DNA of 64,000 nucleotides from Sinohyriopsis cumingii (Eukaryota; Mollusca; Bivalvia; Unionida; Unionidae), in the NCBI GenBank assembly GCA_028554795.2, contig CM068830.1, positions 45,144,837 to 45,208,836 on the forward strand, in the 5' to 3' direction. Numbering within the stretch: the first letter of the stretch is position 1; each line of letters begins with the position of its first letter. Positions 35,383 to 50,100 of the stretch are shown here, one piece after another. Below the pieces are notes generated by a model that was not told the DNA's origin, did not search any database, and saw only the letters and a list, made by a program, of their open reading frames with translations. Both the position numbers and the translations under genes were made by a program.

Positions 35383-38112
35383 CTATTTAAAGAGAACAGA
35401 CTTACAATGTACTGCATTATTTACATCATGTGAAGTTGTGTGTGTGATTTGGATTTTTAATGTAGCTTTAACAATAATTCAGTCATATCGCTACGATGTC
35501 TGCAGTGTGATAGTTTTATAGTGATGTCTAGCACTGGGGCATCATGCTGCAGAAATGTAGCATGATGTCCCACCCAGTCACATTATCCTGACACCAGGCT
35601 GACCGGTCCTAACACTAACCTCTTAATGCTGAGCACCAAGCGAGGCGGCTGTTAGTACCATTGTTGTAAGTCTTTGGTATGACTCGGCCAGGGATCGAAC
35701 CCACAACATCCCGCATCTGAGGCAGATGCTCTAACCACTAGGCCATCAGAGCGGTATGTGAAATTGTGTAAACCAATTTATTATTTTTGATACTGTAACT
35801 ATATAATACCAAATCACATATAAGTATAAACAGTACACAAAAAGTTTACCAACACCTGTGTGAAGTCAGAAACATTCTATGACTTAAAGGTCATTTGGTA
35901 AAAATTAAATATTTAATTCATGTACTGAAACCCGAACCTTTCAACAATTCTACGATTTAAATTTTAACTAAATATCCCTCTTCTGATAAACAATAAATCT
36001 TTACAGTGTCAACAAATGAACAATAAATTCAAGTAATGATTTATGAGCCACTCAAATGATGCTGTATGGTGCACTCAAATAATGCTTTGCGACCCACTGC
36101 ATGATTAACTCAAATGATGCTTTATGATTCATTCAAAAGATGCCAGGTTTCCATTCTGAAAGATTGTTTTATGAACTACTCAAATCATGCTTTATGATCC
36201 ACAAACAATATGCTTTATGACACTCTCAAATGCTTTATAGTCTATCACAAATATGCTTTTTGATCCAGCCAAATGATGCTTTATGATCCACTCAAAATAT
36301 TTTATGATCCACTCAAACAATGCTTTATGATCCACTAAAATTATGCTGTATGACCCACTCAAACAGAACTGTATGATCCACTTACATTTTATTATCAACT
36401 GAAATGGTACTTTATATCCACAAAAATATGTTTCATGACCCACTCAAACAATGCTCTATCATCCACTAAAGAAATGCTTTATGATCCATTCAAATTATAT
36501 TTTACAATCCAGTAGTGGCCGAGTGGTCTAAAGTGCTCTCTGTTACGGATCACTGCCATCTCGCCTGTCTGGGTGGGTTCAAGTCTCGGATTCGGCTAAT
36601 GTGGGTATGCGAGAAAGCTTGCCAGTAGCTTCTCGTGGGGTGGTGGTTCTTTCCGGGGTTTTCCCAGGTTCTGCCTCCACCATTAATATTGGCCGCCATG
36701 TATAGTGTATCATGTGCTGAAAAATGGCGTTAAACCGTACGACAACAACAACAATCCAGTAAAAATACGCTTTATGATCCACTCAAATGATACTTTATGA
36801 TCCACTAAAAATATTTTATGACCCACTCAAATTATGCTGTACGAACCACTAAAAGTACGCTTTACAAACCATGCAAATGGTACTTTATGATCTAATATAC
36901 TTTATGACTTACTCAACTGATGCTGATGCGGTATTATCCACTCAAATTATGGTACATGATCCACTCAAGTGATAACACATGATAAACTCAATTGATGTTA
37001 TATTTTTTATCATTCAAATAATGCTTTTATAGAAACTAAAATGATGCTGCATGATCAACACAAATGACGCCGATCCATTCAAATGAAGCTATGAGCCACA
37101 TAAATGATGCTATGAGCCATTCAAAGGATGCTCTGAGCCACTCAAATGATGCTGTGAGCTACTCAAAGAATGCTCGGAGCCACTCAAAGGATTCTCTGAG
37201 CCATTCAAAGGATGCTCTATGAGCCACTCAAATAATGCTACACGAACCACTCAAAACATGCTGTATCAGCCACTCAAAGGATGCTATATGAGCCACTCAA
37301 ATGATGCTATAAGCCAATCACATTAAGCTATATGAGCTACTCAAATTATGTTATATGAGCCAATCAAATGATGCTATATGAACCATTCAAAAGGTGCTGT
37401 ATCAGCCACTCACAGGATGCTCTGAGCCACTCAAATTATGAGCCAATCAAATGATGCTATATGGGGCACTCAAATGATGCTATATGAACCACTCAAAAGA
37501 TGCTGTTATGACCCACCAGAATAATACTGTATGAATAATGCTGAATCAATCACTTAAATGATGATGTATGACCACTTCAAATTATGCCATATGATCCACT
37601 CAAATGTGCTTCATGAACCATTAAAAACTCCTCCAAATTTGTTCATGGTATATTAGCGGAGTTTCTGACAAAATCTATCAAAATCCAGACAAAGCCTGAA
37701 GACTGGCTCAATTGTAACTATGCAGGCAAAAAAAAATATCTTTTCTGGAAGACCAGAACACAATAAAATGTTAGTCAAATAAAATCTTCTGCCACTTGCC
37801 CTGACTTTTTCTGACAAGAACACCAAGTATTCACCTGTTGTTGTTTAGTATTAAAGACCTTGATCTGTCCGTCTGGCCTGCCCACAGTGGCTACAAGGTT
37901 GTCTTTACACTTACACCATCTTAAGTGTCTTACTCCCTCAAGGTGGCCTTGTCTTTTGTCAATACAGTGGCTGAAACAAAACAGTTACAGCATATAATTA
38001 TTCTAGAACCTTGATGTGGACATGTATAGAAGATGTTTCATTGTGTGATACACATCAACATGATACAAGTTACAATGCATACCTTTTGAGTCAAAAGATT
38101 AAATGTATCAAA

Positions 38113-38151
<39 letters not shown>

Positions 38152-41100
38152 TGCAGGAAAAGACTTTTTTAAAATTATATATTGATCTTACTTCTAAAGC
38201 AAAGCTAGGTAGATGGAAATCTCTTATCTGTACACCCCACTCAATAAGTTCACTTCATTTTAAATTGTATGAAAAAAGAAATTAGAGTTGCATCCCTTTT
38301 CATTAGGGTCTTGTGTCAGTCAATATTTAAAACTTGTCTGTAAAGGCAGGTGAATCTACCATTAATAGGTCCAAACAAACAGCCATGTATGACTTCACTT
38401 GATTGCTTATTCATCAAAAGCCTCTTACATCAGCTGATTGTCTTTTGATCTAGGTGAACTAAGAAACTGGTAATTGTTTTTGATTTATACAATCTGTACA
38501 AGTTGGCCATCTCCAGTGTCAGTGCTGTTTTATAGTCATATGCAAACTGTCAATCAGTAGTGAAATTAGTCTCTGGTTTGGATGAAATACATGTAGTATT
38601 TATTTACAGAACTCATCATAAAAAGTACATAAAATCAAAATGAGATATTGAAGATTGGGCAACAAACATGAGATTATCTCACGCTCTATCCTCATTAACA
38701 ATAAGATTATCTTATATAATGTGGCCAATGTGGTTAATCAAGGCATAATATTGCATACATTAAAATGATGACGTATTAAACAAAAATTAAACATACAGCA
38801 CTGAATTTGTTATAATGTCCAACAGCCACTAATAAGCATTTACAGCTGAAATATTTCACTGTCTACTAGCCAATCAACAAATGAAAAGAAAAAGAACAAG
38901 AACATAAAAAGATGATGACGCTGATGGAGCTCATGGGGGGAGAGGTATTTGTTGTTTTGGAGCTTATCTTCATTTCCCAGTGCAGTAAAAGCTGTACATG
39001 TCAGCCAGTATAGCTGGTGGAGGAAACACCTGGGAAAACCCTTAAAAGAACCACCAACCCATGGAAGCTACTGGCATGGTTTCTCATATACCCACATTGG
39101 CTGAGCCTGTGATTCAAACCCACATAGAGTTGACATGGCATGATCGGTAGGGCCCCTTTGGGGAGGCAGTTAAAGGACTTTTAAATTAAGCTTGGGTAGT
39201 ATATGTTTATAAAAAAAGAAATATATACCTGAAATAAAACAGCTTCAATTAGTGTTTTTTCATGGTGCACAAAACAAATTAACATCAATGATTATTTTAA
39301 GTCAGTGATGATTTAATTTATAGGATGAACTAAAGTGAACAGGATGGAGTAATCTTGTGTGAAAGACAAATTTTGAAGAGAAAATCATGTACACATATAG
39401 TACTGAGTCAGTTAAATAGTGCATTTAAAACAATCTTGTTAACATACTACTACTACTACTACTACAGCAAAACCTGTTATGAGACCACCTCTTCAGCCAA
39501 CAAAAAAATGGTCTATCAAGACAGTTGGTCTCACATAAAAGGTTTGTACAAGGTCCAGTTTCAGAACTATTTAAATGAAAACAAACACAATCCCTGTATA
39601 TATGTTCTATTCTTTATTAATAGTTCTTGCTAAAATATTGTATGCATTCATCTGACAACAAATTATATGGCAATAAGGACATCATTAAACATGAATCACC
39701 CTAAATCTGTTTTACCATCATTTAAGCTGTTATTTTGTGAGTGGTCTGCACTTTTTCACTTCTTTTAGTTACAATAATTATTTTCTTCAGCATTTAAAAT
39801 TGGTCTCTTTTTAGTCTCAGATTATTCCATTGTTATTAAGGTATTAGGTGTTAACATTATTAGTGCTCAGTTGTAATATCGACTGTAAAGAGGGTTTTGA
39901 CTAGACATTGGAAAATATGAAAAAAAATAGACATTTGTGTATAGCTAACAGTTAACGAAATAAAAAGAACAATGATCTCATCCCAAAACAGAATAAAAAT
40001 AATAATAATAATAATAGAGGACTTTGTATAGTTGTTGTTGTTCTAGGGTTTAACGCCATTTTTCAGCACAAGATAGGCTATACATGGCGGCCAGTATAAC
40101 TGGTGGAGGAAGAACCCTGGAAAACCCAGGGAAGAACCACCAACCGATGAGAAACTACTGGCAGGCTTTCCCACATACCCACGCTAGCCGAGCCTTGGAC
40201 TCGAACCCACGCAGACAGAAGTGAGATGGCAGTGATCTGGAACAGTGAGCGCTTTAGACCACTTGGCCACTCGGGGCCCCTGACTTTGTATAGCAACTAA
40301 TCTTTTGAAGCTCTAAGTGCTCTACAACATTAGACAATACCTATAACATAAAAAACATATATAATGATATGATTACAAAAAACAAACACCGTGAAATTAG
40401 AAAACATAATAAACATGCTGAAAATATTTAAGGTAGGAAAATTAAGTTTGTTCTTGCAGTCAAAAAAAGTGAGTTTTAAGAGCACTCTCGAATGGGATCA
40501 CTGTGTCTTTGTGGCTAAGTTCAGTGGATAGTTCATTCCATGTTGCTAGGCCCTGATATGCAAAAGAATGTTGTCCATATGACTTCGTTTTCATAGTGGG
40601 AATAATGAGTATACGATTGTCAGAAGAGGAGCGTAAGTATCTTGCTGGAGTATACACATGGGTGAGGTCGGATAGGTATGTTGGACTGGAGTCCATCAGT
40701 GAAACGTAGCAAAGAGAACAAATTTTGTGTTTGATTCTGGATCAAATGGATAGCCAGTGTAGGGTACAGAGCAGCGGGGAGGTGTGCTCTGATTGTGGTA
40801 CTCTAAATATGATCCAAGCATGCTGTGTTTTGAATTTTTTGAAGTTTTTGGAGTAGATACTGAGATGAACCAGACAGAATTGAGTTACAAAAGTTCAGTC
40901 TTGAAAGTACTAATGAACACACAAGTGTTTTAGTGGCATCAACTGAAAGATATCTGTGAATGGGGCTGATGCGTCTCAGCTGGAGTGTATTCCATTTGCA
41001 GACACAATTTGTGTCCTGTTGACCAAGTAGGATTTGAACCACAGTAAGGCTGTATCATGAATGCCAAATACAAGCTGGAGACAGGGAAGTAATATATCAT

Positions 41101-44100
41101 GGTCTATTGTGTCAAATGCTGCAGACAAATCAAGGAGGGTGAGGACTGCAATCTTTCCACTATTCAAAGCAGAGAGAATGTCATTAACTACTTTCAGAAG
41201 AGTAGTTCCAGTACTGTGGCAAGGGTGATATGCGGATTGTACATTGCTAAAAAGACTGTTTGAATTCAGATGAGATACAAGCTGGGATAGAACTATCTTT
41301 TCTAAGATTTTTTATATGAATGGGAGATTAGAAACTGGGCAGTAGTTCTTTAAAACGTTATGGTCGAGTGTTGGTTTCTTCAGCAGAAACTTTGCGATGT
41401 CAGTTTTGAAAACTGATGAGAATTCCCCGGATGAGAGAAAGGTATTAATAACATCAGTTAGTGATGGCAATAATGGATCTAAGCACTCAAGCAGTAGTGA
41501 TGTTGGAATTGGATCAAGTTCACATGACTTTGGTGCACTCTTCATCACAACTGTATGTACTAAATCCATAGAGACAGGTTCAAATGCTGCTAATGGTTGC
41601 CGCTGAAATTCTGTATTCCAACTGTATGGTGATGTTGAGTCAATTGAAATTGTGTTGTCAAGCTTATCTCTAAAGGTTTGTACTTTGTCACAGAAGAAAT
41701 TTACAAACAGGTCCAGAAGGTCGACTAGAGAGAAGGTAGTTGGAAGTGGTGTACATTGGTTCCCTGACATTAGCTTGTTAGTAATCTCTAAGAGCTCTTT
41801 GCAGCTGGAACTTTCCATGATCTTAGTACTTTAGTGGGCTGATTTCACTGCATGGCCTATGTTTGTGATATTCTTCTTAGTGCCTTCATAGATCTGCTTA
41901 TGAATAGTGAGTCTGGTGGAAAGCCAAAGCCTCTCAGCTTTACGGTGGTCTCTTTTAGCAGTGCAAAGCTGGTCCCTAACACTGCTATACCATGTTGAAC
42001 ACTTTTGAATTGATACTCTGCACTTGGTGGCTGGGGCATGTTTGTCGAGCAACGAACGCAGGCAGTTATCGAGTTGTTCTGCTTGATGGAGTAACCTGTG
42101 GGTATTAGATCTGCACACTTGGACTCACTGCCTTGATGTTTTTAGCTATGGTTCTGTCAGGAAAAAGACATCGATATTCTGATTGTTGATAAAATTAACT
42201 ATTTCTGTGTGCTTTTCCGGTTTCCTCTGATTGGGCATTGAATAATGCAATACGCAGAGGTATCTCTTGGATAGTTGATACAAAGGTTGATGATTTAAAA
42301 GGGATTTAAATTAGGTTATCTAAATTAATGGTCAAATTTTGTAATTGTTGAGCCGGAAAGGGCATATGGGAGATAACTGGAATTCTTCTTCCTGTTCTAT
42401 GCTGGCCAGCTTTGAAATGTTTCTTTTTTCGCTTCTGTTTACATTTAAGTAATGATGAATGTAGTCCCAGTTCGTTTAGTCTAGTGTAGTGTGGACAGCC
42501 AAGGAGTGGTCATTTAAAGCAATTAATGAAGGTCCATCATTGCATAAATAGGTTGACTGGTGAGTATCACGTGATGGCAGTTTGTTCAACAAAAGAAGTT
42601 GTAGCAGTGGAGCAAGACAGTAGAGAAATAGTCTAAACAAGGAGATGAAGAAATACATACAAACTGAACAGCCAATGCATGATGAACACAATAACGTAGA
42701 CGAAGACAGGCAACAAGCACATATATCATGAAAAACTGCACAAAAAAACAGAACAGCTGCTTCAAGCCGGTTAAGCGATAGCGGCCATCTTGATCCAGAT
42801 ATCATTCATTCAAAGACAAATGTCAATGGCTTAATTCACAGAAGACATAAAATGATTAATTCCACAAACAAAGTGTATAACATAGGTCAGCTTGTATAGA
42901 AGACAGCTTGGTGTTTGGGATGTAATCACTGTAACATCAGAGGAAAAAAGCAACAAACAAAAAAGCAACAAACAAATGATTCTCACTTGCTGGTTTAATA
43001 GGCAAAGACTTCATTCACTCCAAGATGATAATGATGAACCTTAAAGACAAATAATAGAAGCAAACACTACCTTAACCTCAGCACTACAATGGCAATTGTG
43101 ACATGTACATTATCCTGGTTTATGGTCAGTACTATCTGTCACTATGTATTTGACTTGCCAAATTTACAAAGCAGTAGTCAGACTCTTTTGTATTTTTGTT
43201 CATTTCATGTGGGCTTTTTTACCAGAACCATCTTTACCATTCGTGTGGTCGTTGTCATAAATGATTACATAAAGGTCAGTCATGTTTGTCTCTGTTCTCG
43301 CTATACAGTTTTTCATAGGGCAGAACAACAAACAGATCACTGAAAAAACAAAAGCACTCAAGCATAAAAACTGTATCAGAGTGACAGTTTTGACATGGTC
43401 AAGTTACTCATGTTAAGATGTATTCACATACTAACTTTCATCTATGAGGTAAAACACACGTCCAAAATATTGAGGGTGTAATGAACCAACATACGAAAAT
43501 ACAAAAATCACTCAAGCATGAAATTAGGCTACCCTGACCTAGTTTGATATATCTGATATGCATTAATAAACCAATTGTCACGAGGTTTTAATAAATGAAC
43601 AAATGAATGAACACCAATGCATGAATGATCATAAAAATGAAGACATGAACGAACAGGCAAAATGCTACATCTCTTCCCAACTTCACTGGGGAGAATATAA
43701 CTATAATGCAGTAAGATAAAAAAAAAAAAAACATAAACCAACCTGGCGACAGAAGTATCAAACACAAACCAGTCTGGTCCAGCTGCTGCACCAATTAGAA
43801 GGTTGTTACCATGACACCAATCTACCTCCTTCAGGGGCACCTGTCCACCACAGTCAAAAGACATGATCTGTTGCTGCCCTGTTAGGCTGAACATCTTGAT
43901 AACCCCATCCTTTAGACCAACAAGGATCTGGGAAAGAAACAGAGCAGAACATTAACAGGATTTACCATTTTCTAACAGTATCAAATCAAGGTACCTTACC
44001 TTAGCAGGAGGCAAATCCCCAATCAATGATAAACCTGACGGACAGGCTGTTCCAACTAATTAGTACATTACTTTGATATAAATTAAATAAGGGATCTATT

Positions 44101-47100
44101 CTGAATGTATGATCACAGGAATCGCACTAATTTCTTAAAAATCACATAAAAAACAACCAAATGTGAGAAGCTTGTGTATCATATTGTCAAATCCAATCTT
44201 TATTTCTTAATTATATACCCCCATGTTAAAAAAATTCCCATTTTTTCATACAAGGTAGAATTTCCCCACTAAATATGGTATTCTACCCTTTATGTATTGT
44301 ACAAGTTTACACATATTGTGCAATCAATGCTGCAGAAATTGTCTGAAAATGACCAAGGAATGAAAACAAATCTGCAGGTGACAATTAAGAAAACTATCTA
44401 GGGATCTGCATCTCTGGCAGATAAATGGTACAAATATGATATGACCAAAGCAACAATTTACATGTCATCCATAACAGTGGTCCATGTGAAACACTAACAG
44501 TAACTTGACAGAATTATCCACTGACTATTGTCAGGAAGTCAACTGTTTGTCTTACACAATATAAACCAGATTTCTGGATTTCGAATCAAATAACCAAAAA
44601 TCTCATCCTTCCACGCTATAAGGCTTTCATCTATTGTTGGAGAGTCTATGCTCACATAACTATCCTCCTCATATTGCACTGTCGACTTTGGTCGGCGGAC
44701 AACAAAGACATACAAATTTAAAATCCCAAGAAACCCTTCTTTATAAAACAGCCAGACAGTGGACCAACCACCCATGTGATGGAACACAATATAGTATAGA
44801 AAAGAGTGGCTGTTTATTGGAAATCAAACTGAATGTCACTAGAAATGTGTTTACAGATACTCCCAAAAAGTGCTAGAAAAGACTTAAACACAAAACCTTA
44901 CCATAGTATGGCAAATGTGTGTGTGTGTGATTTGGATTTTTAACGTAGCTTTAAAAATCTTTTAGTCATATCGCTGCGATGTCCGCAGTGTGGCAGTTTA
45001 TAGTGATGTCTAGCACTGGGGCTTCATGCCGCAGACATGTAGCATGATGCCTCATGCAGTCACGTTATCCTGACACCAGGTTGACCATACCTAACACTAA
45101 GTGCCTAGTAAGGCTGCTGTTAGTACCATTTTTATAAGTCTCTGGTATGACTCGGTCGAGGTTTGAACCCATGACCTCCTGCATCCAAGGCAGACACTCT
45201 AAGCCACCAGAGCGATAGGTATGACAAATGGATATACATATGCATGGACAAGGGCAATAAAACTGACAAAATATGCATCTACAACTGTCACAATGGGGCA
45301 TAAAATTGACAACATATGTTCTATAACTGTTATAATGGGGCAAAATAATGAGTGGGGAAAGTCAGACAAAGTAGGAAGATAAATCCCTAGCCAGTGGAAT
45401 CAGATCAGTTTAAAATCATTGTTCGGCAAAAGAAACTTTATGCATGCAACCCAAAGGAAAAAAGGAAACAAATCTTTTGAAGGGACAGATTACTCCGTGA
45501 AAAGAATTACCAGAATTCAAGATAGGACCATTTCTTCCTTTTAAATATCAAGAGTTGACACCATCTCTGAGATTCTTCAGTAATTAACAAGATTTTCAAA
45601 TTAACCACTGTTGTACAAATACTGCCTTGGCACCACTTCCATTTAGGACCAAGTGGATATCATTACGAGACATTTGGAGAAATATCTGTAGTCGTAACGA
45701 TCATCCATTCAGGGCTGTTCCAGTAAAACATATACTCCCCAGGGGGAAGGCACTTTCAAATTCAACCAACCCACAACAGAAGCAATTTAAAAAAATTATG
45801 ATCCACTGTCAGATGTGTTTTAATCGAGAAACACTGCCCCCTACAGAAGTATATTTTTTAACATAATTTCTGGCTATGGGTTAGTGGGCGGTAGAAGCAA
45901 TTTTAATATTGGGTTGGGGACAGAAGCGATTTAAATGACAGCTGGCTGGAGGTAATCTACTGAATTCATTTACATCATATAATCTACTGCATATTTGTAT
46001 TTGTATTCATTCATTATAATCAGTCTTTTGTCCTTTTGTTTGTTTGTCTGTCAGCCAAGTATGTCTCTGATACTGTGAAATCACAGATTTTCATGGTGGC
46101 TAATATTATTTGTAGATGTCATTGATCAGTCTCTTAATACCTACTAATATAACATCGATGAATACAGATTTTATAATAGATATTTCTATTCTAATACAGA
46201 AATCATGAATTTGTATCCTTACTAAACTCTGTGTTTCCTAAAGTGATCAATATGTCTTGCTAATTTGTTCGTGTGTGGACATAATTAAAGATAACAATAA
46301 TATTAATTTTCATTGCCATCACACCTTTGGCATGAAAATTGTTATGTATACTCAGATTTAGTGAAGAAAAATATTAATACAATTTTCATGGATGGAATTT
46401 TTGGGTTCTATTTTTCTTTGTTCTCAGGCATGCTGCTTTTGATTAGAATAATAGTTAATTCTTGTATTCTATGATTCATTGTTATTATTTTTACCAATAA
46501 ATGTTTTGGTAAACTTATATGATTTGTCAAAAAAAAAAACAATGATGCCTATGGAAGTGATGTTGCATCATTTGTCTACTTTTACACTATATCATTTCTT
46601 GTAAGAACATCTTTTTCAGTTACCGATGTCTTATTTTTAAGCCTTGTTTCAAGACTAATATAAAATTATAAAAAAATATAGCAAGTCAAACATTTTTATA
46701 TCATAGATTTTAAAAAATGGATGAAAGTCAAGGAATCACTTTTCCCAGAGCACTCATAAAATCAATGTCATTGCAGTTAACTGTATTGTCAACAGCATCA
46801 TAATCATCACTGATGGCCTAGCAGCAACATTCTGCACTTTCAATCCAGTTGTCACAGGTTCCATCTCCCACTTCTAGTCTTTCATATGAGACTTATACCT
46901 ATGGCCTGAGGGGCTTTCATGGCAGAGTGGTATAAGATGCTTGTCTTGTGATAAAGATCTGAGGGGCTTCCATGGCAGAGTGATATAAGATGCTTGTCTT
47001 AAGATACAGATCTGAGGGGCTTTCATGGCAGAGTGGTATAAGATGCTCGTCTTGTGATACAGATCTGAGGGGCTTCCATGGCAGTGGTACAAGATGCTTG

Positions 47101-50100
47101 TCATGTGATTACTTGCCTCCAATATGTAAATGAGAATGTTGCCAGTTACTTGTGGAAGGTCAGCGATTCTACATAAGTGGTGTTTGGTGTCTCAAAAGGA
47201 CTTGGATTTTCTTCAGCAGTAAAACTGGCTGCCATATATAGATTCTCTTCATCTGAAAATGGTGTAAAGGCCATAATGATCTACTGAAACCCCGAGATCT
47301 CATGTCTAAATGACTTCAGCTGTTGGAGATAAATGTCAAATCAACAGAGGCTCCATGTGCCCAAGTGTACTAAGGTGCTTGCTTTTACATCACTTAAACA
47401 TCTCACAGAGTGAGTTTGTGTCACAGATCAACCAATTTAGGTTGGTGGTCTTTCGGGGTTCTTCCTCCACCTAATATATTGTAAAAAAATCACCAAAAAA
47501 ACAAAATCAAACCACACTGAATCAACCAACTAATCAACCGTGGCAACAGCAGCAAAGGTACTAGTCAATCATTTTTGCCACAGCTGTATGAGTTTATAAC
47601 TTTTGACTCAAGTAATTTTTGTAGAATTTAGAATATCGTCAATTATGCCTTCCTGACAGTTACCTAAAAGTCATCATCAGTTGGTGCAAATGGATTTTTC
47701 ATGGTGAGCATATGAGATGGAAAAGTCTTGAGCAATCCTGCATCACACACTGCCGAAAGGTTTACAGTTCAGCTCACTTAGATTTTCTCTTAACAATGTT
47801 CATTGTTCCAACTAGAACTGTTATAGCTTATTCAAGCTATATTCACCAATATTTGATGATATGCATCTGTAATAAATATTTGCAACAAAGCATGAGAATG
47901 CATCAATGTTTTTCAATGATGCATTTGAACTGAGCAACAACCACAATCAACAAACCAAGAAATAAAATTATTCACATCTCTCAGGCAGAAGTAGGGTATA
48001 ATCATAATCTGCCAAAAGATTTTTAGCTTTTTAAATTTGCCAAATATTTTTTCTAACCATATTGATTCAGTGGACATATCACCAGAATGGACAGAAACAG
48101 ACCAGAAGGTTAAAATCAAATTGATAACAGCTTTTAAGCAGCTAAATTCATATTGGTTTAGTCAACTGTACACCCTTTATTGTCTTCCTTTTGATGAAAT
48201 TTCTTACTGAAGCTAAGAAAATAATGTTGCACACATAAAAAAGAGGCACACTTCAACTCATTATTGTTTTTATTATACTTCTCCATTCCAGCCTGTTCTT
48301 ATGATCTTCTCCCCCCACATACTGTTTGTCTTGTTTACGATATGTATCTAAATTTCTCACTTACTTTTCCTACTACTATACAAATGTTCTGTGAATATGC
48401 ATATCAGTGTGAAACACAAGGGGAGACTAGATCCAAGATTGAAAACCTCTACATTTCTGGATGTATTCTGCTGCGATTCCATATTTCTGCACAAAACTCA
48501 AGAGTTCAGGACTCTGCACTAATTCAGTTCCCATTGTAAATTTGTGCAAACACCACGATATTAAAATTTTGAGTGCTCATGATCAAATTTATATCAGTAT
48601 AGACACATCTATGACGACAGCTTTTGTGAAGAAAAAAAACATAACAGCCGCACCATTTTCTGGATCTATACAAATTTTAAATGTGTGCTTTCAATACTGC
48701 ACCAAAGAGTCAGCTGCTGATTTCAGTTATGAGTCGTCCAAACTCAGGTCTGTAAAGGGATGGAAATTATGTTAATAAAACAATGTCACTCACTTTTTCA
48801 GTTACAAGTAGGACAAGCTCGCAAAAGATTGTTTTTACTAAAACTTACTTTCATTATCAACCAATCAGGGACAGTCAAACACATATATACTCTATTTTAT
48901 CTTCACTGATTTATAGTATGGTTCTCGTTCTTTCACATCTGTAGTAATGTGAGTCCTTGAACAACTCTCAATGGTTGTAAGCCTTTTTCGACCATGCTGA
49001 ATGGACACACTGTAAGATAATGTTCAAGTAACAGAAATACCATGGGATAACCAGAGACCTATAAAACTGAATAGTCAAGTTATCTCCTCTGCAGGGATGC
49101 TGCCAGGATTTCAGGATGTACTCTAAGTTTTGTGTGTGTGTGATCTCCAAAGCAGAAGTGGTGGTGGTGGGAATAGCCATTGTTAAATATCTCCCTAACA
49201 CTTAAATATCTGTCACTCTTTCTTACTGTTCCACTCTGTTACAGCTCTACTGAAATCAAAATTCTCGAAGAGATGTCATCTCTAGTTGTATAGCGATTAT
49301 TACTGTCATGTCATTGGGCATGGTCACGTGGTTGTGGTGGGGTCTTGGTTGGGATGGCATAAAGACTACAGGCTTACTCCATATTTGACAGTTAATTATG
49401 ATGTTGTCAAAAGAATTCAAAAATTTCTAGCAATTCAGTTGGACTCGGATACTTGATTCAGAGTCAATGAACAGGTTCTAAAACTGATGTGTTTATTTTG
49501 GAGCTATGTTCCTCCATCACATTCAACATTTGGATATACCAAAGGTGAAACAGGTACAGTTGCATCCTAAACTATTATCGTGGCTACTTCAAATGTTATT
49601 TAATGTGAGACTTTAATGCAAGAACTCGTAGCTTCAGTGATTTTTGGGTTAAAAAAATTAATTTCTTCTCAAACAACTCAATTTGGTGCAGATTACATTG
49701 TTTTTTAATGATACGGTGAGAATTCTTGATGTGTAAAAATTGCACAAGAAATGAACATCAGATCAGAAAATTACTACCACTGGGAAAATACTGACAGGAA
49801 TATACAGAAATAATGATATAATTATTTAAGTAGAATATGTGGTGACAATACGAGTGCTAGTTCTACAACTTTGTGCAAAATACATCTTGTACAACTATTC
49901 TGTTGTTTCTAACAGCACTGTAATATGGCAATAATTTCTGTCCACTTTTTACTTTAGTCCCTTGCTAATTAATAGTTTTAAATTTTACAACACTTAGCAC
50001 ATTTTACCTTTTGACAATAACACATCATTACAAAAATTTAGATTGCAAGAAAATAGAAGTTACAATTTTATTAAAAGCACTGGTACCAGTAAGACTAAAG

